The position numbers and the translations under genes were made by a program. The notes below the pieces were generated by a model that made no database searches, was not told the DNA's origin, and was given only the letters and a program-made list of their open reading frames with translations. From assembly GCF_026210795.1 (NCBI RefSeq), contig NC_089445.1, forward strand, positions 248,001 through 312,000: a stretch of DNA of 64,000 bases, read 5' to 3'. Each line of letters opens with the position of its first letter. The first letter of the stretch is position 1. The DNA is from Rhizophagus irregularis (Eukaryota; Glomeromycota; Glomeromycetes; Glomerales; Glomeraceae). Positions 45,542 through 57,247 of the stretch are shown piece by piece.

Positions 45542-45745
45542 CAGTGTTGGCACTTGACAGGGTTGGCCATTTGACCGGTCAAACTGGCCAAAAAAATCTT
45601 TGGTCGCTCCGCGGTCAAATGCCAATTCAGCTTTAATAAATAAATAAAGTATTAATATTTTGTTATTTGGCTAAAATTTGGCCAGGGTTGGCCATTGGCC
45701 GTTTGGGCCAAAAAAATTCTTGGCCGCGGCCAAATGCCAACACTG
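45542..45745. mobile_element. hAT-like MITE with 8-bp target duplication
   Basis: 204 bp with inverted ends cagtgttggca...tgccaacactg and an exact 8-bp duplication aattaaag (45534-45541 and 45746-45753), both as in hAT elements. The interior holds two similar halves, each ggttggccatt, then ggccaaaaaaat, then ggtcaaatgcca or ggccaaatgcca, so the element is itself partly duplicated. Confidence 0.8.
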
Positions 45746-45849
45746 AATTAAAGCGTTCAGTTTAATATTTTTTAAATACAGGGGCAAATATTGTTTATTA
45801 AGTAGGACGGTTATTATTATTATAAAAAAGAAATTAGGCATTTGTTATG

Positions 45850-46245
45850 AGTACGGATATGGGGCTATAAATGATGAAATCTGCCGAGCGAAGGTATGGA
45901 CGTGCATTATCTGAATTGGGAAATTGTAATAATTACGGACTTGGCACTTTAAAAGATGAATATAAAGCTTGTGAATTGTATTTAAAAGTTATAGAAAAAG
46001 GTTGTCATTGACAATATTTAGTAGCAATATGATATTATAAATGTCCTTAAGAAATTTAGAGAAATGGTTTTATTAGATTAAAAAATCTGCAATGCATAAG
46101 AGTGCTCGTGGTCGATATGCATTAGAGATTATTATTCTAACGTTCCTGTTAATAAAAATGTACTGTAGTAAAATTACTAGTTGAAGTAGAAAAGTGTTGC
46201 AAGATGTTATAGGATAACATTAGAACTAATAAAGAATTAAAGATC
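45850..46245 (+). pseudogene. Decayed Sel1-repeat gene copy
   Basis: Readable pieces in order: ELGNCNNYGLGTLKDEYKA, CELYLKVIEKGCH, stop, YLVA, stop, YYKCP, and farther on a KSA segment. They match consecutive Sel1 repeats of the 43203 gene (KCVPKDLEKWYYWNRKAA region). Stops and shifts throughout. The N-terminal part is missing. Confidence 0.6.
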
Positions 46246-46326
46246 TCGTAGAGATTACGAAAAAATATGAATCATCAAAGAATTAGTGTGAGACCGAAAT
46301 TTTTTAAAGGTTATGATATTATGTAA

Positions 46327-46835
46327 ACGCCGAAACCCATTTCACCGAATTCATTTCGCCGAAGGAAAGTTTCACCGAAGGATTATTTTGCCGAATGGGC
46401 GTTTCATCAATGACATCTCGCCGAATCCTTTTCTCCGAATCGTCCCTTTCGTCGAAGGACATCTCGCCAAAAATGTTAGTAATTAACATATTTCCTTAAT
46501 CATAACAATTCGATACAAAGAAAGTATCGGAAATTGATGAGTACGACGAATTTATTATCTTTATTTGAACTTACTATAAGACCGAATAAATTAATTTTTC
46601 TTTAATTAAAAAAAATTAAACAAACGCGCCTTACAGTACAATGTGTAAATAATCCGTTTGTCTTCTGAAAAAGAAAGGAAAATTAATAAATTCCATATTT
46701 TCGGCGAAATGTCCCTTCGCCGAAATGGCTTCAGCGAAATGTCCTTCGGCAAAATGGCCATTTGGAGAAATGTCCATTCGGGGAAATGGCACTTCGGTGA
46801 AACATTCTCGTCGGCGAGATGAATTTCGGGATACC
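46327..46835. mobile_element. Fold-back element with ttcgccgaa repeats
   Basis: The left arm (46327-46470) holds about ten cgccgaa words on one strand. The right arm (46695-46835) holds the inverse, ttcggcgaaatg, about eight times and ends cgggatacc. The middle is AT-rich. A short relative lies at 63641-63756. The minus-strand frames across the right arm are artefacts of the repeats. Confidence 0.65.
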
Positions 46836-47890
46836 AATTAATACCTATACTAAAAAGCATAATTATTCAATTTAAGGTTGAAACTGAAATTGTTGATATA
46901 AGATTATTTTTTTGCAATATATCGATATGTTAAAAACGATATGTTAGGTTCCATACGAAAATCTTTGAAAAATATCGTTATATCAATTATATGTTTTCTC
47001 ATATAGTAAGTAGGAAAGTAAACTTTTATTGTTATATCGAGTTTTTTTTTTATATATATCGAATAATGGTATATCGAAATACTGGGCGTTTATTATATAG
47101 GTTGTTTATTATTTGATGTTCATTACTTTTTAAATATAGATGTGTTTATTATTATTATTTTAAAGAAAATAAAGAACTAAATAAAGAAATTAATTTTTCC
47201 ACTCTCGCAATATTTTAAACCAACACTTCACTTAATTGCTGGATAATTTTAGTAAAATCAATTGTTTCACTTATTAGATAAAAAGTCAAGCATTCTGTGT
47301 TTAGTAAATAATGGTTTTGATAGTCACTTTTTTTTTATAAATTTAAAATGAGAATGAAAGAAAGGGAATTTATATAAGTAAATTTTTACATATTTATCAT
47401 ATTATCATATTTATGATATTTAAAGTTTCCTAAAAATCATCATGTATTAGGATAAATTGATAAATTGTTTTTTTATAACGATAATCAAATTTTTACTTGC
47501 CGAATTTAAATTCGTACAACCGTATCTCCAAAATTTTGTTTCATCACCATCATCATGAATGTCCTTTTGATCTCACTTTTTCACTCAAATCAATCATCGT
47601 ACTTCTTCCTTTAACTTTAATGTATAGGAAATCCTTCTTTGATTATTAATAGTTGTTGTTATTATGATGGTTAAATGATCACAAGAAAATTTACCTAAAA
47701 CTTCCATACATTAACCTCTGAACGTAAAAATAAATATATTTTCACAAGTTGACACAACCATGAACACTTCCAAATAGTATCCTGGCCGTTGATGGCTGAA
47801 GACATACTGGAGCCCGCCGATAAGCCATACTTTACCTGCTGTATTTGTTAATAAATACATGATTATGCAGAAAAGCCGGTATAAGATTTT
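46836..47890. other. Intergenic DNA
   Basis: 46920-47100 has scattered cgatat/atatcga words, perhaps an old relative of the TACAGTC element. 47280-47520 echoes Sel1-flank sequences (cattctgtgtttagtaaata and gtacaaccgtat). No gene supported. Confidence 0.3.
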
Positions 47891-48148
47891 GTGATAAATG
47901 CTTTTCCTGTTAATATTGAGGCTAATAAGACCATTGAATGTCTTAAAAGCGATATTAGGTTGATCAATGGGACACCCTTTGAAGTATGGCCGAGTCTCCC
48001 TCCCACGAATAATAATGATATTTTAAATAAAGAAGAATATCGAAAATTTCTTGTCAAACATTTATCTGAGATCAGCAGTACGGATGAATTTTTTCAAGTA
48101 ATGTTGAATTCGTGCCCATTGAACCTTCTTCTAGAAGAGCATCCTTAA
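47891..48148 (+). pseudogene. Crinkler-like N-terminal fragment
   Basis: An 85-residue frame reading AFPVNIEANKTIECLKSDI, then FEVWPSLPPTNNNDILNKEE. It resembles the ubiquitin-like N-terminal region of Crinkler (CRN) proteins, which in Rhizophagus typically read FxVNI...TIxxLKxxI...LWKV. There is no ATG in frame (TAA lies just upstream of 47891), and no C-terminal effector-type domain follows in 1 kb. So it is a truncated or decayed copy, or an exon whose partners I missed. CRNs are an effector-like family; nothing here suggests activity. Confidence 0.5.
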
Positions 48149-50619
48149 GCATTATTTTGAATGATGAAAAAGAAGAAACCGGTGATCAAGGAACTCATTT
48201 GGCCGATCACCAAATAAGTATAAACCTGAAAGTGTGATGTGAAAGTGTGATGTGGGCAAAAGACATTGAACTGTGAAAATTTAACATTCTGTTTGAGAAA
48301 ATTTCGTACACTTGATAACGTTGAAATTAAACAGAAATTGGTAATTCCCAAATTAATAGCGTCTTTGATGATAAAATTCCTGAAATTAACATTCATTTTA
48401 TTGTCAAGTATTTTTCAAATATTACAAAATCAAATTTTCAAATCAAATTTTCAAACAAAATCAATTTTTTTTTCAAATATTACTAAAATCTTCAAAAATG
48501 TCTTATCAAATATGCCCAAATTTTATCAATACTTCTTTTAATAATATTTCTCTTAATAAATACTATCCTTACCATCTCCAATCTGAACCATTTACTACCA
48601 CAGTTAATATTGAAGCTATATAATAAAAAAAAAGACATTTCCAGAATTTTCAAGATAAATTTCATGATCAAATGGATTTTGATGAATAATGAAATTCTGA
48701 TATTGAAATTCGATAATAATAAAATCTAGCGGTGTTTGATAAATAAAATTTTGTTGTTATAAGTTTAACTTATCCTGTGGAATTTAAAATAGAAGACTAG
48801 AGTCCAATGATGTTGACTTCAAATGCCAAAGAATACTTCATGGTTTGTATATAATATTTGGTTTTTTTATAAAATTTTCTGTTGTATATTTGTTTATATA
48901 CGTCTATTTTGCACATCGCAGAATAAGTCGAAAACGTTAATGGAATATGTAAATGCTCTGCCCTTCAACCTCTGCATGTCAAAAAATGGGAAGAGTGCAA
49001 TAAGAACCCACTGAAAATTCATAATCTGCAATCTCTGAAGTGCCGTGGATCACCAGTTACTCTTTTCCATCCCGTCGTATTCAGCCCGGCCATCACAATG
49101 GTGAATTAATCGTTCAGAAAAGTGATACGAAGAGATTCTTAAATTAAATAAAATTATGGGTCAAATTGGGTCAAATTTACAAAGACAGCCCTTTGCAACA
49201 AAAAGCACTTCGATCCTTTTTCACCTCATTATTTGATGGAATTCAGCCGATACTTATTTCGACGACGATGAGAATAGTTCTATTTATATGAGAATATAAA
49301 AACGAGATAGAAACAGGAGGCAAAGTTTCTTCAATCCAGAGGTGCGAATATGCGAAATACTGGACTCGAATGGATGTACGTTTTATAACTATAAATATTA
49401 ATGGTAATATGCTCATCTTCAATAGTTAACGCCTTATCTAATTATTCATGTACAGGCCATCAAGAACCACAAGATTTCTTGCTGTCCATCTATTATTCAC
49501 TATTGCAGAGCAGTGTACCCTGAAAAGCCTAACATTAAACCGCTCACCGACTTATTCAATGGATCAGCCTAAAGATGATGGAAGAGTATTAATGAGCTTT
49601 CTATGTTTTATTGAAACTTTGTGCTTCGCCTATCGAACCCTGGAGTGGATGAATCATCAAAGGTTCTTAGAAAATCACTGAATCACTGACATCCCGTTTT
49701 CTATGTAATCACGTTTAGTTGAATTTCATCGGTAAATTATTTAATCAATAGTAATTTACTAAATTTTTATTTCATAAAGTTTGTATATTACAAATATTAT
49801 AATTACTAGATAATGAGCCTGCAATTAATTAATAAATTATTACACTATATTCCAAAAATATATCTTAAATATATAATTCTTTATAGTTACAATATAGTAT
49901 TTTAAAGATCACGAAGATCACGATGATGCGTGGCAATCCTTCTTGGTCAAAAGACCATCACTGATCAGCGTACCAACAGTAAGCAGTACTGGCTTCTGTT
50001 TCATAACTCAATTTAAAATGAATATAAAACCGTGTTGAAATCTCATTTCTTATATTCAGGATGCAATTGTGCGATGACTTATTATTTTTCTGCTTCTTTG
50101 ATTTATTAAACACAAAATGGATCGATCAACCAAGCTTTGCGGTGACTAATCGGTTTTCATAAAAAAAAAATTTCTACTAAAAAAAAAAGTAAAAGGAATT
50201 TTTTCCAAAATTATTCTGATAAAAAACTTTTCCAAAATAGACAATGAGAACTTTGTAGTAGTCTTATGATCGTTGTTGCTGCATCACACTTGATAAATCT
50301 TTTATAGTTCGTGTTTGACCCTGGGATAGTTCAACTACGCCTTTTGACATTTCTTTGATGGCATCAAAGTGTATCTTATGATAATTTGTTTGATTTTGGA
50401 TCGTATTCAATTATTGATACGACACCGGCAGCATTATCACGCAACATCATCGATAAATAAATTATATTCATCTGATGGAGTCGAAATTTTGGACCAAGAA
50501 CGTGTTTTTGGACTCATATATAATTCTTCGTTTACTACTTCCATAATTGGATTGATACTGTATGTATGATAATGTAAACTCCGTTTCAAGCTTTGCGGTG
50601 ACTGATCGACTTCGTCTTC
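48149..50619. other. Intergenic DNA with unplaced short frames
   Basis: Less AT-rich than average between 48950 and 49690, with one 77-residue frame at 49448-49681 (SRTTRFLAVHLLFTIAEQC) that matches nothing I know. Probably old coding or repeat debris. 50090-50160 already shows words of the tandem array that follows (tgcttctttgatttattaaa, caagctttgcggtgacta). Confidence 0.3.
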
Positions 50620-51320
50620 TGCTTCCATGATTAAAATGGATCGATATGAATCCGGGTGGTAAGAAGCAATAACGCTTTAAGTAACTAAACATTCAATTTA
50701 TATTAATGATATCAAACTTCACTATGCAATCTGCTTCCATAAACCAATTTAAAATGGGTTGAATATGCTCATCATTATACAACCAGGGTGTAATCAACGT
50801 CTATTCTACTTCATAAATGAATTAATATATGTATGGCTGTTCTATAAATTCGTCCAAGAAGCAATAAAGCTTTAAGTAGCTAATCAATCAATTTAAAATT
50901 GATGATATGTTGTAATCTCTTTTATAAACTTCATCATGCAGTAAGTTATCCTTCGTATTTTAAAGGTAATAAACCTAGATAACCTCCATCATCTGCTCCC
51001 ATAAACCAATTTAAAATGGATTGATATGCTCATCATTATACAACCAGGAATCATTACCGTCTGTTCTACTTTATAAAATGAATTAATATGTATGGTTGTT
51101 CTATAAATTCGTCCCAAGAAGCAAATAAAGCTTTAGGTAGCTAATCAATCAATTTAAAATTGATGATATGTCGTAATCTCTCACCATGCAGTAACTTATT
51201 CATCTGCTTCCATAAACCAATTTAAGATGGATTGATATGCTCATCGTTATACAACCAGGGTGTAATCAATGTCTATTCTACTTCATAAAATAAATAATAT
51301 GTATGGCATAAGTTCATCCC
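50620..51320. repeat. Diverged tandem repeat, unit about 110-260 bp
   Basis: Units start with ctgcttccataaaccaattt at about 50731, 50993 and 51204, with a shortened one at about 50620. Each continues with gatatgctcatcattataca, then accaggg, aagaagcaa.aaagctttaagtagct and caatttaaaattgatgatat. Period about 262 and 211 bp where complete. No coding capacity. Confidence 0.7.
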
Positions 51321-51794
51321 ATAATCGCTTTTCGTGCTTGTTGACTTATTCTCATCGGTAGAGGGATAATAAGTAAATAATTAAACACGAAATCTAATAG
51401 TGAGAATGTTTTGGCAACTAAAAATAAAAAGGAAAACAATATTAGTAAATAAAATATTCAAAAAAAGTAAATCATTTATATGGTTCATGTGATTTAGCTG
51501 ACCAGCCCAACACGTTATGAAATTACTTTGACGTCACGTTCACATTACAATTGTTATATTAGACGTGAGGGTGAATTTAGATTCAGGTTAAGCCGAAATA
51601 TTAACAATTCGACATTACACTATTATTCATTAGGTGCAATATTACATAGCCTTAATACCTAATTAATGTCTAATTATTTCTCCATATATCGATAGTCCGA
51701 CTTTCAAAATAAGAAAAGGATAGAATCCGTTAACTTTAAAAGGTAATAAAATATTTGAGATCTTCTAATAATGTATTTTCATTGATAATTCGAA
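51321..51794. other. Intergenic DNA
   Basis: No gene or repeat supported. Confidence 0.35.
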
Positions 51795-51990
51795 TATTTT
51801 GTAAATATCGAAATATCGTGAATATCGTAAATATCACAAATATCACAAATGTTGCAAACTAATATCGCAAATATCGCAAATATTGGCAAATGTCACAAAT
51901 GTCGAATGTCGAAATGTCGGAATGTAGGAATGTCGGAATGTCGAAATTTCGCAAATGTTGAAATGTCGCAAATGTTGCAAATGTTGAATG
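51795..51990. repeat. Minisatellite of 8-9-bp units
   Basis: About 20 variant units of aaatatcgc / aatgtcgga / aatgttgc follow each other, drifting from an atatcg form on the left to an atgtcg form on the right. The two frames that cross it are repeat artefacts. Confidence 0.8.
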
Positions 51991-54900
51991 CGGTTTTTAC
52001 TTTTTATACTCGAAAAAAAAAAAAGATTGATAATATGTTTGTGGATGATCTGTTGAATTGTCAGACTATCAGATGGTAATACATGCATAAAAATACAGAT
52101 CATAATAATATTTGAAATTCTTTTTTTCAATAAATAATAATAAATAACTTGATGAGAAAATACAATTAATCAATCTTTCGTTTATTAAATTCAAAATTTG
52201 TTTCAGAAAAATTTTTATTATCACATATTTCACATTTTTTTTTTTTTTTTTCCGATTATAAAAGTTCATAAAGTCAATCATTTCTTTTTAAAGTAAAAAA
52301 AGTAAAAAAATAATTATTTTCATACTAAACCGAATTAAGGATATATACTCCAGTTCATTCATTTTAACGGGATTTTCAAGATTTTTTTTTATTCTTTTTA
52401 TCATACGATTCCGTGTACTTTCACTTTTTGCCAAAAATGGTTTGTTTTAAAAAAAAAAAATTTTTTTTTGTTCTTTTGAAATTTAAAATTTTCTTTCTAG
52501 AATATTCATATTATCTGGAATAACTCTTTTTTTTTTTGGGTTGATTTAATTTATCATTAAAAGGAGGTATGAATTAAAAATTTCCTATATTCCTATATTC
52601 CTTATGTTTTGAAATATTTTTTCCATGTTTCAAGGAGTGAATGAAACGTGAAAGAAGGGGGGAGGGAATTTTTTTTAAAATATCTAAAAAAAATTATTAA
52701 ATATATTATAAAAAAAAACTTGTCAAAAAAAAATAAACTTGAAAAACTTGAAATTCAAAAAAAAAATAAAAAATTCTAAAAAATAATTTTCTCAAAAAGA
52801 AAAAAAAACGATGTAATGTTTTGTAAATGTTTATTTAAATAATCATATTACATTCATGCCAATTTTGTTGATAAAGTTAAGTAAAAAAATTTCCGGTATT
52901 TTTCATATAATATTAATAATAATAATAATAAAAGAAAATGCGCAGTCAATCCTTTTTTTTCTTTTTAATTTAACCGTAGAATTTACATTGTAAATCCGTA
53001 GATATTACACCGCAGAATACATAAATAGGGATTACAATATTTCTCCACAGAAAAAAATAATATAATAAAATAAAGTTTCATCTCCGCAATTGATTATTAT
53101 AAATAATAGATAACCTATCAAAACTTGAAAATTTTTACCCCATATTTTTTTATATTTTGTCAATAGTTTCAAAAATTGACTTGTAATTACTTGCTTTATT
53201 AGGTTTATACATGCAAAAAAGTGAAAATGCTTTTACCTTATAAGGAAAAGTACTTGAGTGACATTTTTTTATTTTGTGATAATTTTGGTGATTATTAATA
53301 AATCAAATTTCAGGAGTTCTTCTTATATAATAACAGATAATAATATTGTAAATAAATAAAATTACTTGGTAACGTATTGGTACGCAGTATAGTACAGCAG
53401 ATACAAGCATTTTTTTCGAATTCCATAATTCCACATTACTTCACATTATTCTTCCTTTTTCGTTCGATATATGTGATGTATGTATATATTGAATATATTA
53501 TATATATAATACATATATATATATTTATTTATATTTATTATATATGTATTATATATCTACTTATATCCTGTATAATATATTAAAAATATATATATCATAT
53601 ATTCATTTTTTTTTCGAAAAATTTTTTATAATAATCAAAATGATCGAACAAGTGAAAATCTGCGGGTTAATAGTTTAATAAAACAATTATTTAAGAACAA
53701 TAAGAAAAGAAATTCTCTCCTGAACCTTCTTTTTTCTTTTGCATGATAAAAACAATAGAATTTCGATTCAACTTTGTTTTAAAATAAAAAAAAAACGAGT
53801 ATAACTTTAAAGAATGTTTTTCTCTTAAAAATTTGATCAGGAGAACAAAACAAGGCGTATGTAATGTATGTGTAAATCGATCAAAACCTACCATATGCGA
53901 CAAGTATATATATATATATATACGGTATGTTTTCTTTTTCATCATTTCGTTTAGAAAATAACGTTCAAATGAAATGATTCGATGATGATCTCATGACATC
54001 TCATGACTCATACAAAGCATACAAAGCATACAAACTTACAAAGTTTAAATGGTTTATGACGAAACACTATTTTTAAGATATCAAAAAAAGATATCAAAAA
54101 GATTGAACAATGAATTATATTTTTGGGGTTCCCATAAGATTTTTTACCTTTAAAGGAAAATAGGTTCCAATAATGGATCAGATTCTCCGAACTTTTTCAA
54201 CCAATTAAAATTTAAATTAATTATAAATGTTCACATGATTAAAGGATAAATTACAAATACATTCAAGTATAGTACAACTTTTTTATTATTACTATTCATT
54301 TATATTTTTCCGAAGGTTTATGTAAAAAAAAAAAACTTGTTTAAATTTAATTGGAAGAAATGATAAAAGTAAATGAAAACACAAAAAAAAACAATATTAT
54401 AATTATTTTTGTTAAAACGGCTGAGGTTTAAAATAAGTGAAACCATTAGATACGAAAAAAAAACAAATATGAAGATTATTTTTATATTTGTTGTTTTTTG
54501 TTGTTGTTGTTGTTGTTGTTGTTATGGGTTGTTATGGTTGTGACTTGTTATGCTATTATTACTTTAATTAGTAAGTAATAGTATTTTTGGACGAAAGGAA
54601 TATTTAGGAATACTTTTAAAGGAGGACAAACAATTCTTTTTTTTTTGTGGTCGTTCTTTTTTTCTTATAAAAAGAATTGTTTATTTTGTCTGTGCACATT
54701 ATAAGTATTCAATTTAAACTAAAAATGGTGGTCAAGTAGGATACTGCGGATGAAAAACTCTGGGCTGAAACAAAGTCAAATCACAATATATATTTATAAT
54801 ATATAATATATATCGGAAAGAATATATCCGGTCTTTATAATTTGTAAAGTTTTCATTTTTTCCATTTAATCCATTTAATCCATTTAATAATCCATTTAAT

Positions 54901-55870
54901 CCATTTGTCATGTTTCTTCTTTATTTCCATCCCAAACGTATCAGAATGAAAAATAATATCAATAATAATAATAATATCAGTTTATAAATCCTGTATTATT
55001 TATTGTCACAAAATGTTCCAATGTTCCTATTTTTAAAAATGTTGATCCAAAAGACTTTGCCACATCTTGTGTTGTCTGAAAAAAAAAAAATCTAAAATAT
55101 TCATTTTATTAAAAATAGAAAACTCTATATATAAAAGAGAAGAAAAGAATGAATAAAATAAAATGTATAAAATGTTCAAGTAATCTAATTGATGGGGGGC
55201 ACAGCATGATATCAAAATTATACGGGCTTTACGGATGTGATAATAAAATTTGGTGAAATTTAATTTAGAAAATGGGGTAAAATACCTCATGAAAATATCA
55301 CAAGAATCACAAGAATCGCGCCAATTTCCCCAATTTCCCTCATTTATTTCACATATACTTTATGCGGTAATACCAGCATAATATGAATAAAAAAAGTATT
55401 CTAATATATCTAATATAAATAAATAATTCTTATTATTAATAATAATGTTGACACATTAAAAATATATCGGCAGATAATTTCCTAATTTATATTGACAACA
55501 ACAACAACACATTTTTATATTATTATTTATATTGTTTATTTTATTTTTCGTTTTATTCGTTTTATAATAATATATTAAATATATATAATTGATAATATAT
55601 ATTTTATATTTATTATGGGCGTAATTTTTTTTTGGTTTATATATAACGTTTCTCGATTTTATTTGAATTTTTTCAGTTTAAAAAAAATATTCTCTTTTCC
55701 TTTCTCTCTCTCTCTCTCTTTTTTTTTTTTCGTCCGTATTTTTTTTTCTCTATATTTTTTTAAAATTTTCTTTTTGAAGATTTCTCTTTGAAAAAAAAAA
55801 AGAAAAGAAAAGAAAGAAAGAGAAGAATAGTTTTCCTTCAAAAGACACTTTATTATTTTTATTTGAAAAA
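51991..55870. other. AT-rich DNA and 5' flank of the F-box gene
   Basis: Simple repeats only: TA tracts at 53480-53600 and 53900-53920, (GTT)n at about 54488-54525, a 9-bp tccatttaa unit about six times at 54858-54905, and (TC)n at 55701-55718. A long pyrimidine then purine tract at 55660-55830 directly precedes the F-box gene and may be part of its promoter or 5' leader. Confidence 0.45.
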
Positions 55871-57247
55871 ATGGTTTCAAAAATGATACGAATGAAAAAT
55901 TCAAGTAAAAAATTTCCGATAACAAAATTACCTTATGATATTATAGAACTTATCATAAAAACAGCCATAAAAAATACATCATCAACATTAACCGGTTCTC
56001 AATTAATTTTCGTTAATCGATTATTTGCAAAAATATCAATTCCTTATATATGGAGACATTTATATTTAATAGAACCTGAGGAAAGAATAATCTTCAATAT
56101 ATTATCAACATCACCGGATAAATTAATGTTTGATTATAAATCATTCGTAAGAAGGATTACTATATGTCCTATATCAATGTCAAATATGAATTCTGGTGGT
56201 TTATTAAAAACTTTGGAAATCGTACAAAATTTATTTTCATCACAACCTTTAATCGGAATTTCAATTGAAGATAAATTGAATTTTTGTCATATTTGTCATG
56301 TAGGAAAAGAGATTACTTATAAACAAGTTGCAAAGAATTTAATGACATGGAAAGGTTTAAAAGAACTTAAATTAGATTCAAGTCATTCATCTTTTAATGA
56401 TGATTTATTAGGGGAACTTTTACCACATTTTTCTTTATTGGTCGATAAACGTAAAGGAATTTATGGTGGATTACAAAAATTATCTTTAAGTGGATCAAAT
56501 TTTACCGACCAAGGTATATTACAACATGTTATTCCTCACGTTAAAGATACTTTAATCGAATTTAATGCCGGTTATGGTGGAATGAATCCTACCGAAAATA
56601 TTACTGGATTTTCAATTCTTGAATTATTAAAAAATTGTAAAAAACTTGAAAGAATTTATTTAGAAGGGGTTGATTTAAATGATTCTGATTTTAATATGAT
56701 GAATGATAATAATGATGAAGATGATGAAGCTTATTGTGATGAATTATTAGATGATAATTTATCCGATTTTGATATTGATAGTGATTTATCACCAAATAAT
56801 TCTTTAATTATACCACATCCTTCTCAAATTTCTTTTAATCAAATTATATCAGCAGAGATAAAACATATTTATATTGGTAAAACGAGTCAATCAACTTTTA
56901 CTCATAATGGTCTTTTATCCCTTTTATCACTTTGTCATAAAACACTTCAGACCTTGTCGGTAGATTTGGATTATATATCACAACCTGTTTTATTGGATGT
57001 TTTTATACCTTTATTTTCTTGTACAAAATTACAAGAAATTCATTTAGTTTCAGAAAGTTGGTCTGAATGGGCTTTACATTATCCACAACCTCGTTATGAA
57101 TATGAGATTCAAGCAAAAGAAGCCATGTGGAGATGGAAATTAAAGAGTTATTGGGGTTTGAGTAAAGATTTGATTGAAGAAATTGGTGAGAAGATTGAAA
57201 GTTTACGAGCATTTAATATACTTGGTGAAAATTATCTTAAAAAGTGA
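55871..57247 (+). CDS. F-box/LRR-like protein
   Basis: Single exon of 458 residues from ATG 55871. Residues about 17-65 read as an F-box: ITKLPYDIIELIIKTAIK, then SQLIFVNRLFAKISIPYIW, the usual L-P...I...A...VC..W pattern. Such proteins link substrates to SCF ubiquitin ligases. The rest is leucine-rich with irregular LRR-like turns (GLKELKLDSS, LQKLSLSGSNFTDQGI, KLERIYLEGVDLND, LQTLSVDLDYI, KLQEIHLVSESW). An Asp/Asn-rich acidic insert (NNDEDDEAYCDELLDDNL) lies around residues 280-300. It ends with a Trp-rich helix. This architecture is very common in these fungi; the target is unknown. No sign of decay. Confidence 0.75.
   Translation: MVSKMIRMKNSSKKFPITKLPYDIIELIIKTAIKNTSSTLTGSQLIFVNRLFAKISIPYIWRHLYLIEPEERIIFNILSTSPDKLMFDYKSFVRRITICPISMSNMNSGGLLKTLEIVQNLFSSQPLIGISIEDKLNFCHICHVGKEITYKQVAKNLMTWKGLKELKLDSSHSSFNDDLLGELLPHFSLLVDKRKGIYGGLQKLSLSGSNFTDQGILQHVIPHVKDTLIEFNAGYGGMNPTENITGFSILELLKNCKKLERIYLEGVDLNDSDFNMMNDNNDEDDEAYCDELLDDNLSDFDIDSDLSPNNSLIIPHPSQISFNQIISAEIKHIYIGKTSQSTFTHNGLLSLLSLCHKTLQTLSVDLDYISQPVLLDVFIPLFSCTKLQEIHLVSESWSEWALHYPQPRYEYEIQAKEAMWRWKLKSYWGLSKDLIEEIGEKIESLRAFNILGENYLKK

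Noticed and set aside
46606-46860. Two minus-strand frames rich in FRRRDISPK or GHFAEGHFAE
   Set aside because: Translation of the ttcggcgaaatg array in the fold-back element.
51843-52130. 95-codon minus-strand frame
   Set aside because: Minisatellite artefact.
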